This document shows, piece by piece, positions 57,801 through 64,000 of a stretch of DNA of 64,000 nt (position 1 is the stretch's first letter; every line of letters begins with the position of its first letter). A program made the translations under genes and the position numbers. The DNA lies in the NCBI GenBank assembly GCA_019916065.1, contig CM034236.1, forward strand, positions 21,469,508 through 21,533,507. The letters are read 5' to 3'. The notes below the pieces were generated by a model that had not been told where the DNA came from, ran no database searches, and saw nothing but the letters and a program-made list of their open reading frames with translations. Source of the DNA: Vitellaria paradoxa (Eukaryota > Streptophyta > Magnoliopsida > Ericales > Sapotaceae).

Positions 57801-59862
57801 CTATAATATATGGCCTAAAGAAAAACTACAGAAACATAAAAATAACATAACATACCGGCAACAAGATCTGAGTCATCTGTGTATACATCAGTACCCCACA
57901 GCTGGCCACCTCTAACCTGCACATGAAAAGCTTACAGAACTCAACAGCAGGTAAAATCCTTTCCGCAAGAGAGAGAGAGAGAGAGAGTAAACTAACTAAC
58001 AAACAACACCCGCTAAGACAGCCACTCTTGGAATTCAACCAATGGGGTCATCTACGTGGATCCATTTACTACTGTTAGCTCTATTGGAAAAAAGCCACGA
58101 TGCAGTTACAGCAAGAGAAACTCCAGCAACAGAAGGCAAAATTCAAGTAGGAAACCTAAGCTCCTCAATTACCAACTTTTCCCCATCTTGTTATGCAAGG
58201 AAACAACTCACATCTCAACCAAATGCATTATTACCTACCATATCATAACTTTCTTATGCAAGTATAAGAAATTTGGAAATTACAATACTGGTTTTTCTAC
58301 ATTTCATCTGTACACCAAGAAAGTATGCGAGACCATGTTTACACCTATCAAATTGATGAGAACTCCAAATTCCCAAATTAAGGCCCAGCTGCCTGAGACC
58401 ACCTCTAAGAAAGGACGAGGTATAGAAGCATGTCTCTCTCTTACAGAAGAAGGAAGACTGCTAATCTTCACAGTGAAGCAAAATACATGGACCAATATGA
58501 AAATGAAAAGATGGCACCAGATATGTATCACTGAGTTGGATACTAACAACTAGAAAACCTTCCCTCACTAGCAAAGAAAAAATCTATTCAGGTTTTGTTT
58601 TTCTTAGTAGCATTACAGGACTTCAATAATTTGATGTGACAAATTTTGCTTTTCATAGTAGCATTTCAGGACTTCAATAATTTTGTGTGACAATACCGTC
58701 CATTATGAGGACTTACATGAAGATTCAGGGAACATTGGAAATTTTCATCCAAGATTGGAAAATAATAGGACATGTAGAGACGAATATCCTACATGTGTCA
58801 GAGGAGTGTCCGTTGAGTGTTGGTGTCTATCAAGTCACCCGTAAGGCACATTCCTAGAATTTGTCATGCTTTTTAGCTGAGTGTAAATTGAGGGGAAGAT
58901 GAAGTTAACTAAAGGAATTTCCAGTTTAAAGGGAATTCACATCACAACTAAGGCTCTGTTTGGTTACAAATTTTGGTTTTAATTTTTTTCTGTGTTATAT
59001 GACTTTTTTGCACTAAAATTTGATTTTGTTTTCAGAAGCTGTGACTATTAGGCATGTTCATCGCATTCATAAAAACTTAAAAAAAAAAAAACAAAACAAA
59101 ACAAAACAAAAAAAGAACAAAAACCAAACAAAAAAAAATTCATGTCCATTTGGGTGAAAGCTATCCATTTGGACAAAAAAGCAACAGAAACGCTGGTATT
59201 TTTAATTTTTTAGTTTTTACCCAGATGGACATGAATTTTCAACTTTTTTTAACAAATGCGATTAACACCCCCAAAAGCTATAGTTTTAAAAAAAAAATAA
59301 GTAAATATTTTTGGTGAAAATAAGTCCTGTAAGACGAAAAAAAAGCTACAAAAAAAAAAACTAAAAACCAACTTTGTAAGCAAACGGATCGAGCAAATAA
59401 TAGTAGCTAACTCCTTGTAAAAGCAATTATGGAAGAAACCAAGGCAACATTTCTGAAACTCAAATCATGGTGTCTGGAATACTTGATTAAACATCAGATC
59501 ATATAACACAATCCTACAAGACCATTGAATTCTTTACATTGTCCAAACCTACAGGTACTTTGTGTCAGTACATCAAGCAAATTTTCTCTAGTTCTCTAAA
59601 ATGAATGAACACACAAAGCCAACAAACACCTCATTGATTCCATATGACCATGAAAAAAAGCGTCTTAAACATTCTGATATTACTACCTGCCGATTTGTAG
59701 CAGTAACATGCTCAGCTGGTATCCGGATTTCTAAAGTAGGGCTATTTTGAGAGTTTTCGCCACTTTTATCAGCTTGAGATGACTCATACTCCTTCCACAA
59801 TTTCATCAGTTCTTGCATGCATTCCCCAACTCTATAAACCACAGTTGATACTTCAGGCTTAC
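36743..59862 (-). CDS. HDC1: HDC1-like histone deacetylase-complex subunit (Rxt3 domain), 3' nine exons
   Basis: Spliced on the minus strand from 59687-59862, 57856-57916, 57658-57756, 54555-54649, 54119-54232, 50885-50952, 41739-41849, 39199-39439 and 36743-36853, this gives 357 residues plus a stop. All junctions are GT-AG and all phases join without a break. The product resembles the C-terminal part of plant HISTONE DEACETYLATION COMPLEX 1, the relative of yeast Rxt3 and a scaffold of nuclear HDA6/HDA19-Sin3 type deacetylase complexes (family knowledge). The Rxt3 core is recognisable from [49 protein letters not shown] and [20 protein letters not shown]. The last exon ends [19 protein letters not shown]. 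Upstream exons coding the charged N-terminal half are not seen in the window. Introns reach 9 kb and are filled with retrotransposons. No stops or frameshifts were found in the exons, so I take the gene as functional. Confidence 0.85.
37310..38050. other. GC-richer block in HDC1 last intron, LTR-like
   Basis: This block differs from its AT-rich surroundings. It contains a TATA-like 'gggtttataagcttgacc' near 37732, then a CT/C tract (37830-37862) and further C-rich text, a layout common in plant LTRs downstream of the transcription start. No partner copy, primer-binding site or exact ends were found, so a solo LTR is only a possibility. Confidence 0.3.
38053..38425 (-). mobile_element. 5'-truncated L1 LINE 3' end with 19-bp TSD
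   Basis: The 19-bp direct repeat GGATGCCATCCATATTCAT lies at 38053-38071 and 38407-38425. Between them are 335 bp of an L1 on the minus strand. It codes the end of ORF2 ([20 protein letters not shown], then [16 protein letters not shown] and a stop), followed by the 3' UTR and an A-rich tail (plus-strand tttttgaaaaagataag at 38072). Perfect flanking repeats prove target-primed insertion into the HDC1 intron. Confidence 0.93.
39199..39439 (-). CDS. HDC1: HDC1-like exon -2
   Basis: The acceptor is atctttag|GTTCGAG and the donor CATGTGGAG|GTGAAT. One base completes Arg, then 80 codons follow: [17 protein letters not shown], a polar [19 protein letters not shown] stretch, then [20 protein letters not shown] and [12 protein letters not shown]. 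Confidence 0.87.
40794..41005. repeat. Two-copy tandem duplication, about 106 bp
   Basis: 'aggcattgactgaataatac' at 40798 recurs as 'aggcattgattgcatgatat' at 40903. Both are followed by 'atcttatttaa.gtacttt' and 'ccaccatacac'-like ends. It lies in an HDC1 intron. Confidence 0.8.
41739..41849 (-). CDS. HDC1: HDC1-like exon -3
   Basis: The acceptor is cccaag|GATCAAA and the donor CGCAG|GTATTAA. It completes the Trp, then reads [20 protein letters not shown] and [16 protein letters not shown], ending two bases into an Arg codon. It is separated from exon -4 by a 9035-bp intron. Confidence 0.87.
43366..43395. repeat. Poly-T/poly-G tract
   Basis: A T8 run is followed by G-runs interrupted by single T residues in the long HDC1 intron, a low-complexity tract prone to length error. 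A C10 tract lies at about 42174-42184. Confidence 0.8.
45182..48364 (+). mobile_element. Near full-length RTE LINE with perfect 18-bp TSD
   Basis: TATGCCTTATCTCCCTCC is present at 45164-45181 and again at 48365-48382, flanking a 3183-bp element. It has a 5' leader (45182 to about 45470), endonuclease, reverse transcriptase, the RTE 3' block 'ccgacccctcctagtgtg' and a (GGTTT)n tail. About 3.2 kb is the normal size of plant RTE elements. It lies inside a degenerate L1 in an HDC1 intron, antisense to the gene. Confidence 0.96.
45470..48290 (+). pseudogene. RTE LINE ORF (endonuclease plus reverse transcriptase), multiply broken
   Basis: The N-terminus begins around [20 protein letters not shown], with the endonuclease motifs QETKW (catalytic Glu), [15 protein letters not shown] and QHRLLVIDV (catalytic His). 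The frame slips near 45650, meets stops at about 46405 (after GSAPA) and 46748, and slips again near 46860. A 17-bp tandem duplication (47114-47130 and 47131-47147) also breaks the frame; RT then resumes with [50 protein letters not shown] and [11 protein letters not shown] stop at 47693 precedes [13 protein letters not shown] and the C-terminal [13 protein letters not shown]. It is non-functional, although its 3' half is very close to the intact frame at 24358-26496. Confidence 0.92.
49541..49680. repeat. Two-copy tandem duplication, 70 bp
   Basis: The block beginning 'ctcttgaatcatttccccat' at 49541 is repeated at 49611 with few differences. At 70 bp it shifts the L1 frame, showing that it arose after the element lost function or helped to kill it. 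Confidence 0.9.
50885..50952 (-). CDS. HDC1: HDC1-like exon -4
   Basis: The acceptor is ctcttcag|AATGCA and the donor CCATG|GTATGTC. It has 22 codons plus two bases, [20 protein letters not shown] then EP and a split Trp. Confidence 0.87.
51257..52101 (+). mobile_element. 5'-truncated L1 LINE with 18-bp TSD
   Basis: The direct repeat AATTTATTATTTTGGTAT lies at 51257-51274 and 52084-52101. The insert codes the L1 ORF2 C-terminus: [40 protein letters not shown], then the zinc-binding zf-RVT region with CSLCLRHEE and IDHLFFHC, and [16 protein letters not shown]. Two in-frame stops interrupt it, and it ends with a 3' UTR and a poly(A) tail (52074-52083). It lies in the HDC1 intron between exons -5 and -4, antisense to the gene. 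Confidence 0.93.
52155..53130 (-). mobile_element. Second L1 LINE 3' end, opposite orientation
   Basis: The minus strand carries [33 protein letters not shown] and FIWHLRNGE (the L1 ORF2 region after RT). Further on come [16 protein letters not shown] and IDHLFIH zf-RVT remnants, ending in a poly(A) tail seen as the T-run at 52161-52174. It is heavily mutated. No target-site duplication was recognised. Confidence 0.75.
53140..54118. other. HDC1 intron sequence without recognised elements
   Basis: Ordinary AT-rich intron; no repeats or exons seen. Confidence 0.5.
54119..54232 (-). CDS. HDC1: HDC1-like exon -5
   Basis: The acceptor is tctgccag|AAAGGAGG and the donor GCTTCG|GTACTT. It has 38 codons in phase 0 at both ends, a low-complexity [20 protein letters not shown] ... 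[11 protein letters not shown] linker. Confidence 0.85.
54555..54649 (-). CDS. HDC1: HDC1-like exon -6
   Basis: The acceptor is tttttctag|CCTAC and the donor GTGAAG|GTGAGC. After completing a Ser codon it encodes 31 residues, [20 protein letters not shown] then [11 protein letters not shown], the conserved middle of the Rxt3 domain. Confidence 0.88.
55134..55182. other. Short imperfect hairpin
   Basis: 'ggtatcttttaggcat' (from 55134) pairs with 'atgcttaaagatacc' (ending 55182) around an 18-base loop. Part of it ('aggcatgtt..tcgcat') recurs in the MITE at 58950-59394, so it is probably the remnant of a related element. Confidence 0.55.
55305..56280. mobile_element. Long-TIR foldback element with internal non-repetitive cargo
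   Basis: About 235 bp at the left (55316-55545) are repeated inverted at the right (56040-56275). The left reads 'gtcttgctgttgttttaata', 'aatactgtccaaataaaaat' and 'cgttttcattaagcctaaaa'. The reverse complement of the right reads 'gtcttgctgttgttttaata', 'aatactgtccagatgaaaat' and 'tgttttcattaagcctaaaa'. The arms are about 85% alike by eye. Between them lie about 490 bp of GC-richer, non-repetitive sequence with no long ORF. The arm length suggests a Mutator-like or foldback non-autonomous element; the ends abut poly-T/AT sequence, so no TSD can be read. It sits in the HDC1 intron between exons -6 and -7. Confidence 0.8.
56281..57657. other. HDC1 intron, AT-rich, no gene recognised
   Basis: No exons or clear repeats. 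A poly-A run occurs at 56812-56830, and the words 'ggcactttacgaca' and 'tgacatgg' repeat locally near 56618-56680. Confidence 0.5.
57658..57756 (-). CDS. HDC1: HDC1-like exon -7
   Basis: The acceptor is ttttttag|TTCTCATG and the donor GATT|GTAAGTT. It completes a Val codon, then encodes [20 protein letters not shown] and [12 protein letters not shown], leaving one base for the next exon. The intron to exon -8 is only 99 bp. Confidence 0.88.
57856..57916 (-). CDS. HDC1: HDC1-like exon -8
   Basis: The acceptor is gcag|GTTAGA and the donor GCCG|GTATG. Twenty codons plus one base encode [20 protein letters not shown], the start of the Rxt3 domain and its most diagnostic block. Confidence 0.88.
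58596..58697. repeat. Two-copy tandem duplication, 51 bp
   Basis: 'tagtagcattacaggacttc' at 58605 recurs as 'tagtagcatttcaggacttc' at 58656, each followed by 'aataattt..tgtgacaa'. The 51-bp period matches the left-arm satellite only by coincidence; the sequences are unrelated. Confidence 0.85.
58949..59394. mobile_element. MITE with inverted ends
   Basis: The left end 'ggctctgtttggttacaaat' and the right end, reverse-complemented 'gctcgatccgtttgcttaca', are inverted copies. The inner parts also pair: 'aattcatgtccatttgggt' at 59139 with 'acccagatggacatgaatt' at 59219. At about 446 bp with no ORF it fits a hAT-like or foldback MITE. Flanking 8-bp duplications are not evident. It lies in an HDC1 intron. 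Confidence 0.72.
59687..59862 (-). CDS. HDC1: HDC1-like exon -9 (first in window)
   Basis: The acceptor is tattgcag|GTAAGCC and the donor CGGCAG|GTAGTA. It enters with two bases of a Gly codon, then 58 codons ([20 protein letters not shown] ... [15 protein letters not shown]). The [12 protein letters not shown] helix precedes the Rxt3 core. It ends in phase 0. Confidence 0.85.
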
Positions 59863-61535
59863 CTGCAATAAAAAACACCAAAAACTCATATATAAAATTA
59901 TGCTCAAAAGATCACCAAAAAAAGTCACATTAGCAAAATCAGGCAGCAAGCAGCCACAGTATTTCCATCATAAACCCTAAATTATGAACTCCTCCAGACT
60001 AAATGGTTTTTTGGCTCCAAAAATAAGTGTGTTTCATACACAATGAGGTGCAATTAAAGCAAGAAAGTGGAGGAGATGGGAAACTATAAAGAAACCCTCC
60101 TTCTTGCCATGCAAAGACCAATTAGTTTAAAAGTGTTACATATACTTGCAGTATGGTCTTCAAGTACTAAATCTTACTATGTCCCAAGTTGTTCCATTGA
60201 AGCACCAACATGATATCACACAACATAACTCAACAGTGCATCTTCCCATCTGCTAGTTGTTAGCAACATGAATCTCATTTCATCATCCCACCCAACCAAG
60301 GACAGTTAAGCCACAAGCTAACGTGTCCTTAATTAAATAAAGAAATAATACAATAACTTTTTCAATAAATTAATTAGAGGAAGTATGAAAGATCAGAAAC
60401 TACCAGCAACCCCTACTTCTCCTATGCAAGGACAAAATATTTTTGAGCTTCTGAGGAATTCTTTCATTGACATGTCATATTCCAAAAAACCAATCCTGAA
60501 ATCCTGTGTTTAAAGGTTTCTTAAAAGGTTAACCTCCAAATGGAACGAATGCCAGTTTCATACTTAGGAACCGCTGTCAGTTTAAGAATAAGGAAAACAA
60601 TTATGCCAAGAAAACGACTCTGATTTGTCTACGAATTGATTGATCTTAATGAAGAAACGGCTTCTTATCAGTCCCTAAAACGCATGACAGGAGTTAAAAG
60701 CCCCCCCCAACCCCAGCCCCAGCCCCGCGCAAGCCAATCCAGCTAACCCAAGTATTGGAGGTTTGAATAAATTCAGGCTATCAGAGTTAAAACATCCAGG
60801 AGTCCCTATTGTCCAAACAAGACAAGAAAGAAATATTAAAAAGAAGTTGGTACATCTCTCGGAAATTATGAACATAACACCAAATGAGACCGCCTCAGAG
60901 CATATCGCCTCCACAAGAAACACTGCAAGTTAATGTTTTCATTCACTATATATCATCAAAAGTCTTTGGAGGAAAAAATATTGTAGAAAAAACATCAAAT
61001 GGTTGAACGGATACGGTAATATTGTCTACAATTACAATTTAATTATCCATCACAAAATGGTTTCATATGCTATTATAAAGCATTATTTGTCATGCAACCA
61101 AATTCCAGAGACTCAAAACAATTTGTAAAAATTAATAATATAAAAGAAAATTATGAATCAAATATTTAAACTTGATAAGACTAAAACACAATAAAATTCT
61201 AGGAAAACCACCAATAACAATGCTCCCTATAAAGATGTATTTGTTCACTTATAAATTAGCAGAGGAGGACAAAGCAAATCCAATCAAAACAACCTACGAA
61301 GATAAAATTTCAGTGCTTATCCACTCCACCCAACGTAAGTTAGCTAGAGTCAATATTCAAAGGTGGAAAGGAATCAATACTACTAAGTGCCAGCAATTTA
61401 TCTTGGCCATGGAAGTGGATACACACCCATGTCAAAGTGGATGTATTCGCTAAACAAACAATATTAAAGCCAACAAATTAACCCTACACAATAAGGATCA
61501 ATAATCAAATTAATGAGACATGTAGGAATACAACT
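59863..61535. other. Presumed HDC1 intron, no exon recognised
   Basis: I looked on the minus strand for the exon preceding 59862 and found none with convincing splice sites. An open frame at 60675-60923 runs through a C-rich tract and has no family resemblance. Confidence 0.4.
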
Positions 61536-61537
61536 CG

Positions 61538-61590
61538 AATCAAAAAAGCCTTAGTCCAAAACTAGTTTAGGTCAGGAATAATACCCATGT
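61538..61590 (-). mobile_element. RTE-type LINE 3' tail scrap
   Basis: The plus-strand text 'aagccttagtccaaaactag' followed by 'tttaggtcagg' matches the widespread plant RTE 3' end ('ccttagtcccaaactagttggggtc'-like). A sister scrap lies at 29830. No body is attached. Confidence 0.5.
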
Positions 61591-63260
61591 GGAAAATAAT
61601 GCAACACTACACAAATTAGTTAATAAAGTAGATAAACAACGTGAACAAAAGCTCTTTGCTGGTATTAATATTGATCTGAAAAAGATCAACAGTTTGACAA
61701 GTACACTGGGTTGTGAAGTTGATAAATGGCCAATAAAGTATCTTAGCCTACCATTGGTGGTAATCCTTGCTCCAAAAAACTTTTGGAACCTGGTTATTGA
61801 TAAAATTGGGAAGCACTTGGAAGGATGAAAAAGGGCTCTCATTTCTGAAGGTAGTAGGTTGTCAGTTTGTTCAATCTGTGCTTTCCAGCATCTCGACACA
61901 TTATTTGTACCTTATTTAAGGTTCCTTCTAATGTGGCCCCACACAACTGAGTAGTTGACGAGAGATTCCTATGGAAGAGTAGTGGGGAGGGCAAAAGAGA
62001 TCACCTTGTGAATTGGGAGTTCGTGTCACGTCCAAAAAAGTAAATAGGGTCTTGGGAGTGGGTAACTTAGTTTATGGAACACAGCCTGATTGGGCAGTTA
62101 ATTGCAGAGATTCCGAATTGAACGAGTCTTTATGGCACAAGATTGTTAGAAGTAAACATGAGCTTCAAGACAACAGATGGGATACCTAAATTGTGAAAAG
62201 AGGGACAACCAGAAATCCTTAGAAACACATGTCTAAGGGTATTAATTACTTCTCTCAATTCAACAAGCTAGTGGAGGAAAATGGTGAAAAAATTAATTTT
62301 TTGGGAATATTTGTGAAGGGGGAATTCCCCATTCTTGAGTTCTTTTCCATGTCTATATAGACTATCTCGTAATCATTTGGTTCAATTGCATCAATGATTT
62401 CTTCTCTCTTATCTTGTCTCTAGGAATTTTCTTTTTCTTCTTTTTGGAAGCCTTAATGATAGGAGGTTGAGGACTTCATCAGTTCACTAGCTTTCCTAGA
62501 AAATGGTGTCCTCAAACTGTCAGACAAGATGTCCCTGATTATAGAGTCTGGACTCCCACTTCATTGGGAGTTTTCACTTCAAAATCTTTATTTGAGAAGT
62601 TGGTGGACAATTCTAGAATCTCTTTATTTTATCCTGCAAATATAATTGGGAAAGCATGGGTACCACTTAAAGTTCAACTCTCACATAGATTTTCACTCAT
62701 AGAACGATTGATACCAATTATTTGATTCAGAAAAAACAGTATCTTCATTTACAGCTGCAATGGTGTCTTTTGTGCAAAAAGGAGGAATCCCTTGATCACC
62801 TCTTCCTCCATTGTCCTATTGCTTCGGATTTGTGGACGATGCTACTCCTCTTGGATGGAATTTTTTTTGAGCAATCACACTTCACTATGGGGATTTCTTG
62901 GTCATTGACTCTTGAAATCTAAGATGTCATGAAGATGTACTTTCTTTGCAATTGTGTGGGTCCTTTGTTTGAAAGAAATACTAGAATCTTTGAAGGAAAT
63001 GCAAAGAAAGCAGATCATCTTTGGAAAGAGTTATCTTTTTGGAACTCTTTGTAGGTGTCCCCTTCTAAAGACTCTGTTGGAATACCTTTATCTTTAATTC
63101 CGTCCAATTGGGTTAATATAAGAGCTTTTTAGTTGACTGTAACTTGTTTTTAGTTTCTTTTTTATGTACTGTTCTTGGGAACTTCTCATCCTCAGGCTTG
63201 TATGGTTCTCTTTTTTTATTTCATTTAATAATAGTTGTTGTTTATCTAAATAAAATAAAA
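61591..63260 (+). mobile_element. Degenerate L1 LINE, ORF2 C-terminal half
   Basis: Recognisable pieces in order: LTSTLGCEVDKWPIKYLSLP and FWNLVIDKIGKHLEG (post-RT region), ESLWHKIVRSKHELQDNRWD-like near 62120, FSSNCQTRCP-like remains near 62510, and WCLLCKKEESLDHLFLHCPI (zf-RVT, 62762-62822). It ends near 63260 in an A-rich aaataaaataaaat tail. Multiple stops and frameshifts. Confidence 0.75.
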
Positions 63261-63407
63261 TAAAAAGTGAATAAACAATGCAATTGAGACTGTGAACAGT
63301 CCCAAGAATGAAGTTTTATGTAAAGAGTTCAGGAAGCTTGATATTTTCAATGTAGCATTTTGGATGAGGTCATGAAGTACTTTGTGTTTCTTACCTCCAT
63401 GTATAGT

Positions 63408-63525
63408 TTTGTTAAGGGTATATCTGGCGCGTAGTTAAGGTTGCTTCATTGAGCAGAGCATCATGAATTTGAAACATGGAAATAACCTGTACGCTTGCAC
63501 GGATAACGTTTAATCTGACCCTCAC
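63408..63525 (+). mobile_element. Au-type SINE relic
   Basis: 'gtagttaaggttgcttcatt', then 'catgaatttgaaacatgg' (a degraded B box GGTTCGAAAC), 'aaataacctgtacgcttgca' and 'gaccctcactagaacc' follow the order of the plant Au SINE: A-box head, B box, AAACAGCCTC block, GACCC tail. It is diverged and lacks its far 3' end. Confidence 0.5.
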
Positions 63526-63599
63526 TAGAACCTACAACAGCATAGATCTCACGCCGTTGGATTCTATAATGCTCTTTAGGTGAAATTCTATTAATTTCC

Positions 63600-64000
63600 T
63601 CTTAGCGCATGCTTGTTTTGGGATAACAGAGGATAAATTTTAGATAATTTTTACCCTACATTACATTTGTTTGGAAGAGGAGATAACAATTACATTAAGA
63701 GTAAGGATTACCCCCTTGTGGGGGTAAATTGGTACCTGGGAGGGGGGAGGGGTGAGTAACAGCGAGTGATGAAATAATTATACCCTTTTCTCATTACCCT
63801 GTAAAACATTCCTTTACACCTTTGTAAAATTTAGGCAAAGTTCCTCTAAAAATAATTATAATAAATATTATAAAATAATAATTTATTTAATCAAACTAAA
63901 ATTGATTAGTTACTAAATTACTTTACCAAAATAATATTTAATAAATAATAATTTATTATTAAAATGATTTATTTAATTTTATTAAATTAATACTATTGAA
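63600..64000. repeat. AT-rich repeat, start of a MITE-like element
   Basis: From 'cttgttttgggataac' it runs through 'gtaaggattacccccttgtg' and 'gggggtaaattggtacc' into AT-only sequence that resembles 34790-35830. It leaves the window, so the ends are unknown. Confidence 0.4.

Noticed and set aside
58596..58697. Possible outlier of the 51-bp satellite in the HDC1 intron
   Set aside because: It has the same period but an unrelated sequence; it is a simple two-copy duplication.
60675..60923. 82-codon minus-strand frame ending in a Gly/Leu-rich run
   Set aside because: The tail is an artefact of a C-rich tract. No family resemblance and no splice sites to connect it to HDC1.

Overview
The window is nuclear DNA of a flowering plant, most likely a eudicot. 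The evidence is a split gene with canonical GT-AG introns encoding the C-terminal half of a plant HDC1/Rxt3-type histone deacetylase-complex subunit, together with plant-type Ty1/copia, Ty3/gypsy, RTE and L1 retrotransposon relics, MITE-like foldback elements and SINEs. I cannot name the species. No bacterial features, CRISPR arrays, rRNA or intact tRNA genes were seen.

Layout. 1-14857: a diverged 51-bp tandem satellite of about 290 monomers. The monomer is exactly 17 codons, so one minus-strand frame stays open over many units. From about 9.3 kb the array forms a higher-order repeat (25-26 monomers, 1274 and 1326 bp). At about 11996 the whole array switches strand, giving a large inverted duplication. 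14858-20022: a decayed minus-strand Ty1/copia element whose 3' LTR is cut off by the satellite and whose pol is interrupted by a 3' fragment of an RTE LINE. 20206-20400: gag zinc-knuckle relic. About 20510-23410: a second, unrelated tandem array with two unit lengths (about 199 and 136 bp). 24324-26455: 5'-truncated RTE LINE with a 712-codon uninterrupted reverse-transcriptase frame. 26600-27270: gypsy 3' end.

28802-31228: exons of an unidentified minus-strand gene, with one frameshift in a homopolymer, a diverged RTE relic in an intron, and a possible first exon at 31146-31228. 31.4-36.7 kb: AT-rich intergenic DNA holding a long-armed foldback element with a tRNA-derived SINE inside it.

36743-59862: nine 3'-terminal exons (1076 coding bases) of the HDC1-like gene on the minus strand; its 5' exons are not found in the window. 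The introns are bloated by transposons: an L1 3' end with a 19-bp target-site duplication (TSD) at 38 kb, a degenerate L1 (about 44.2-50.5 kb) that was itself the target of an essentially full-length RTE element (45182-48364, perfect 18-bp TSD), an L1 3' end with an 18-bp TSD at 51-52 kb, another L1 end at 52-53 kb, a long-TIR foldback at 55.3-56.3 kb and a MITE at 58.95-59.39 kb. 59.9-64 kb holds an RTE 3' scrap, a degenerate L1 ORF2, an Au-type SINE relic and the start of an AT-rich repeat.

Most of the apparent reading frames are shadows of repeats. The only confidently functional gene is HDC1-like. The most unusual structure is the strand-switching, codon-periodic 51-bp satellite with its palindromic higher-order organisation.
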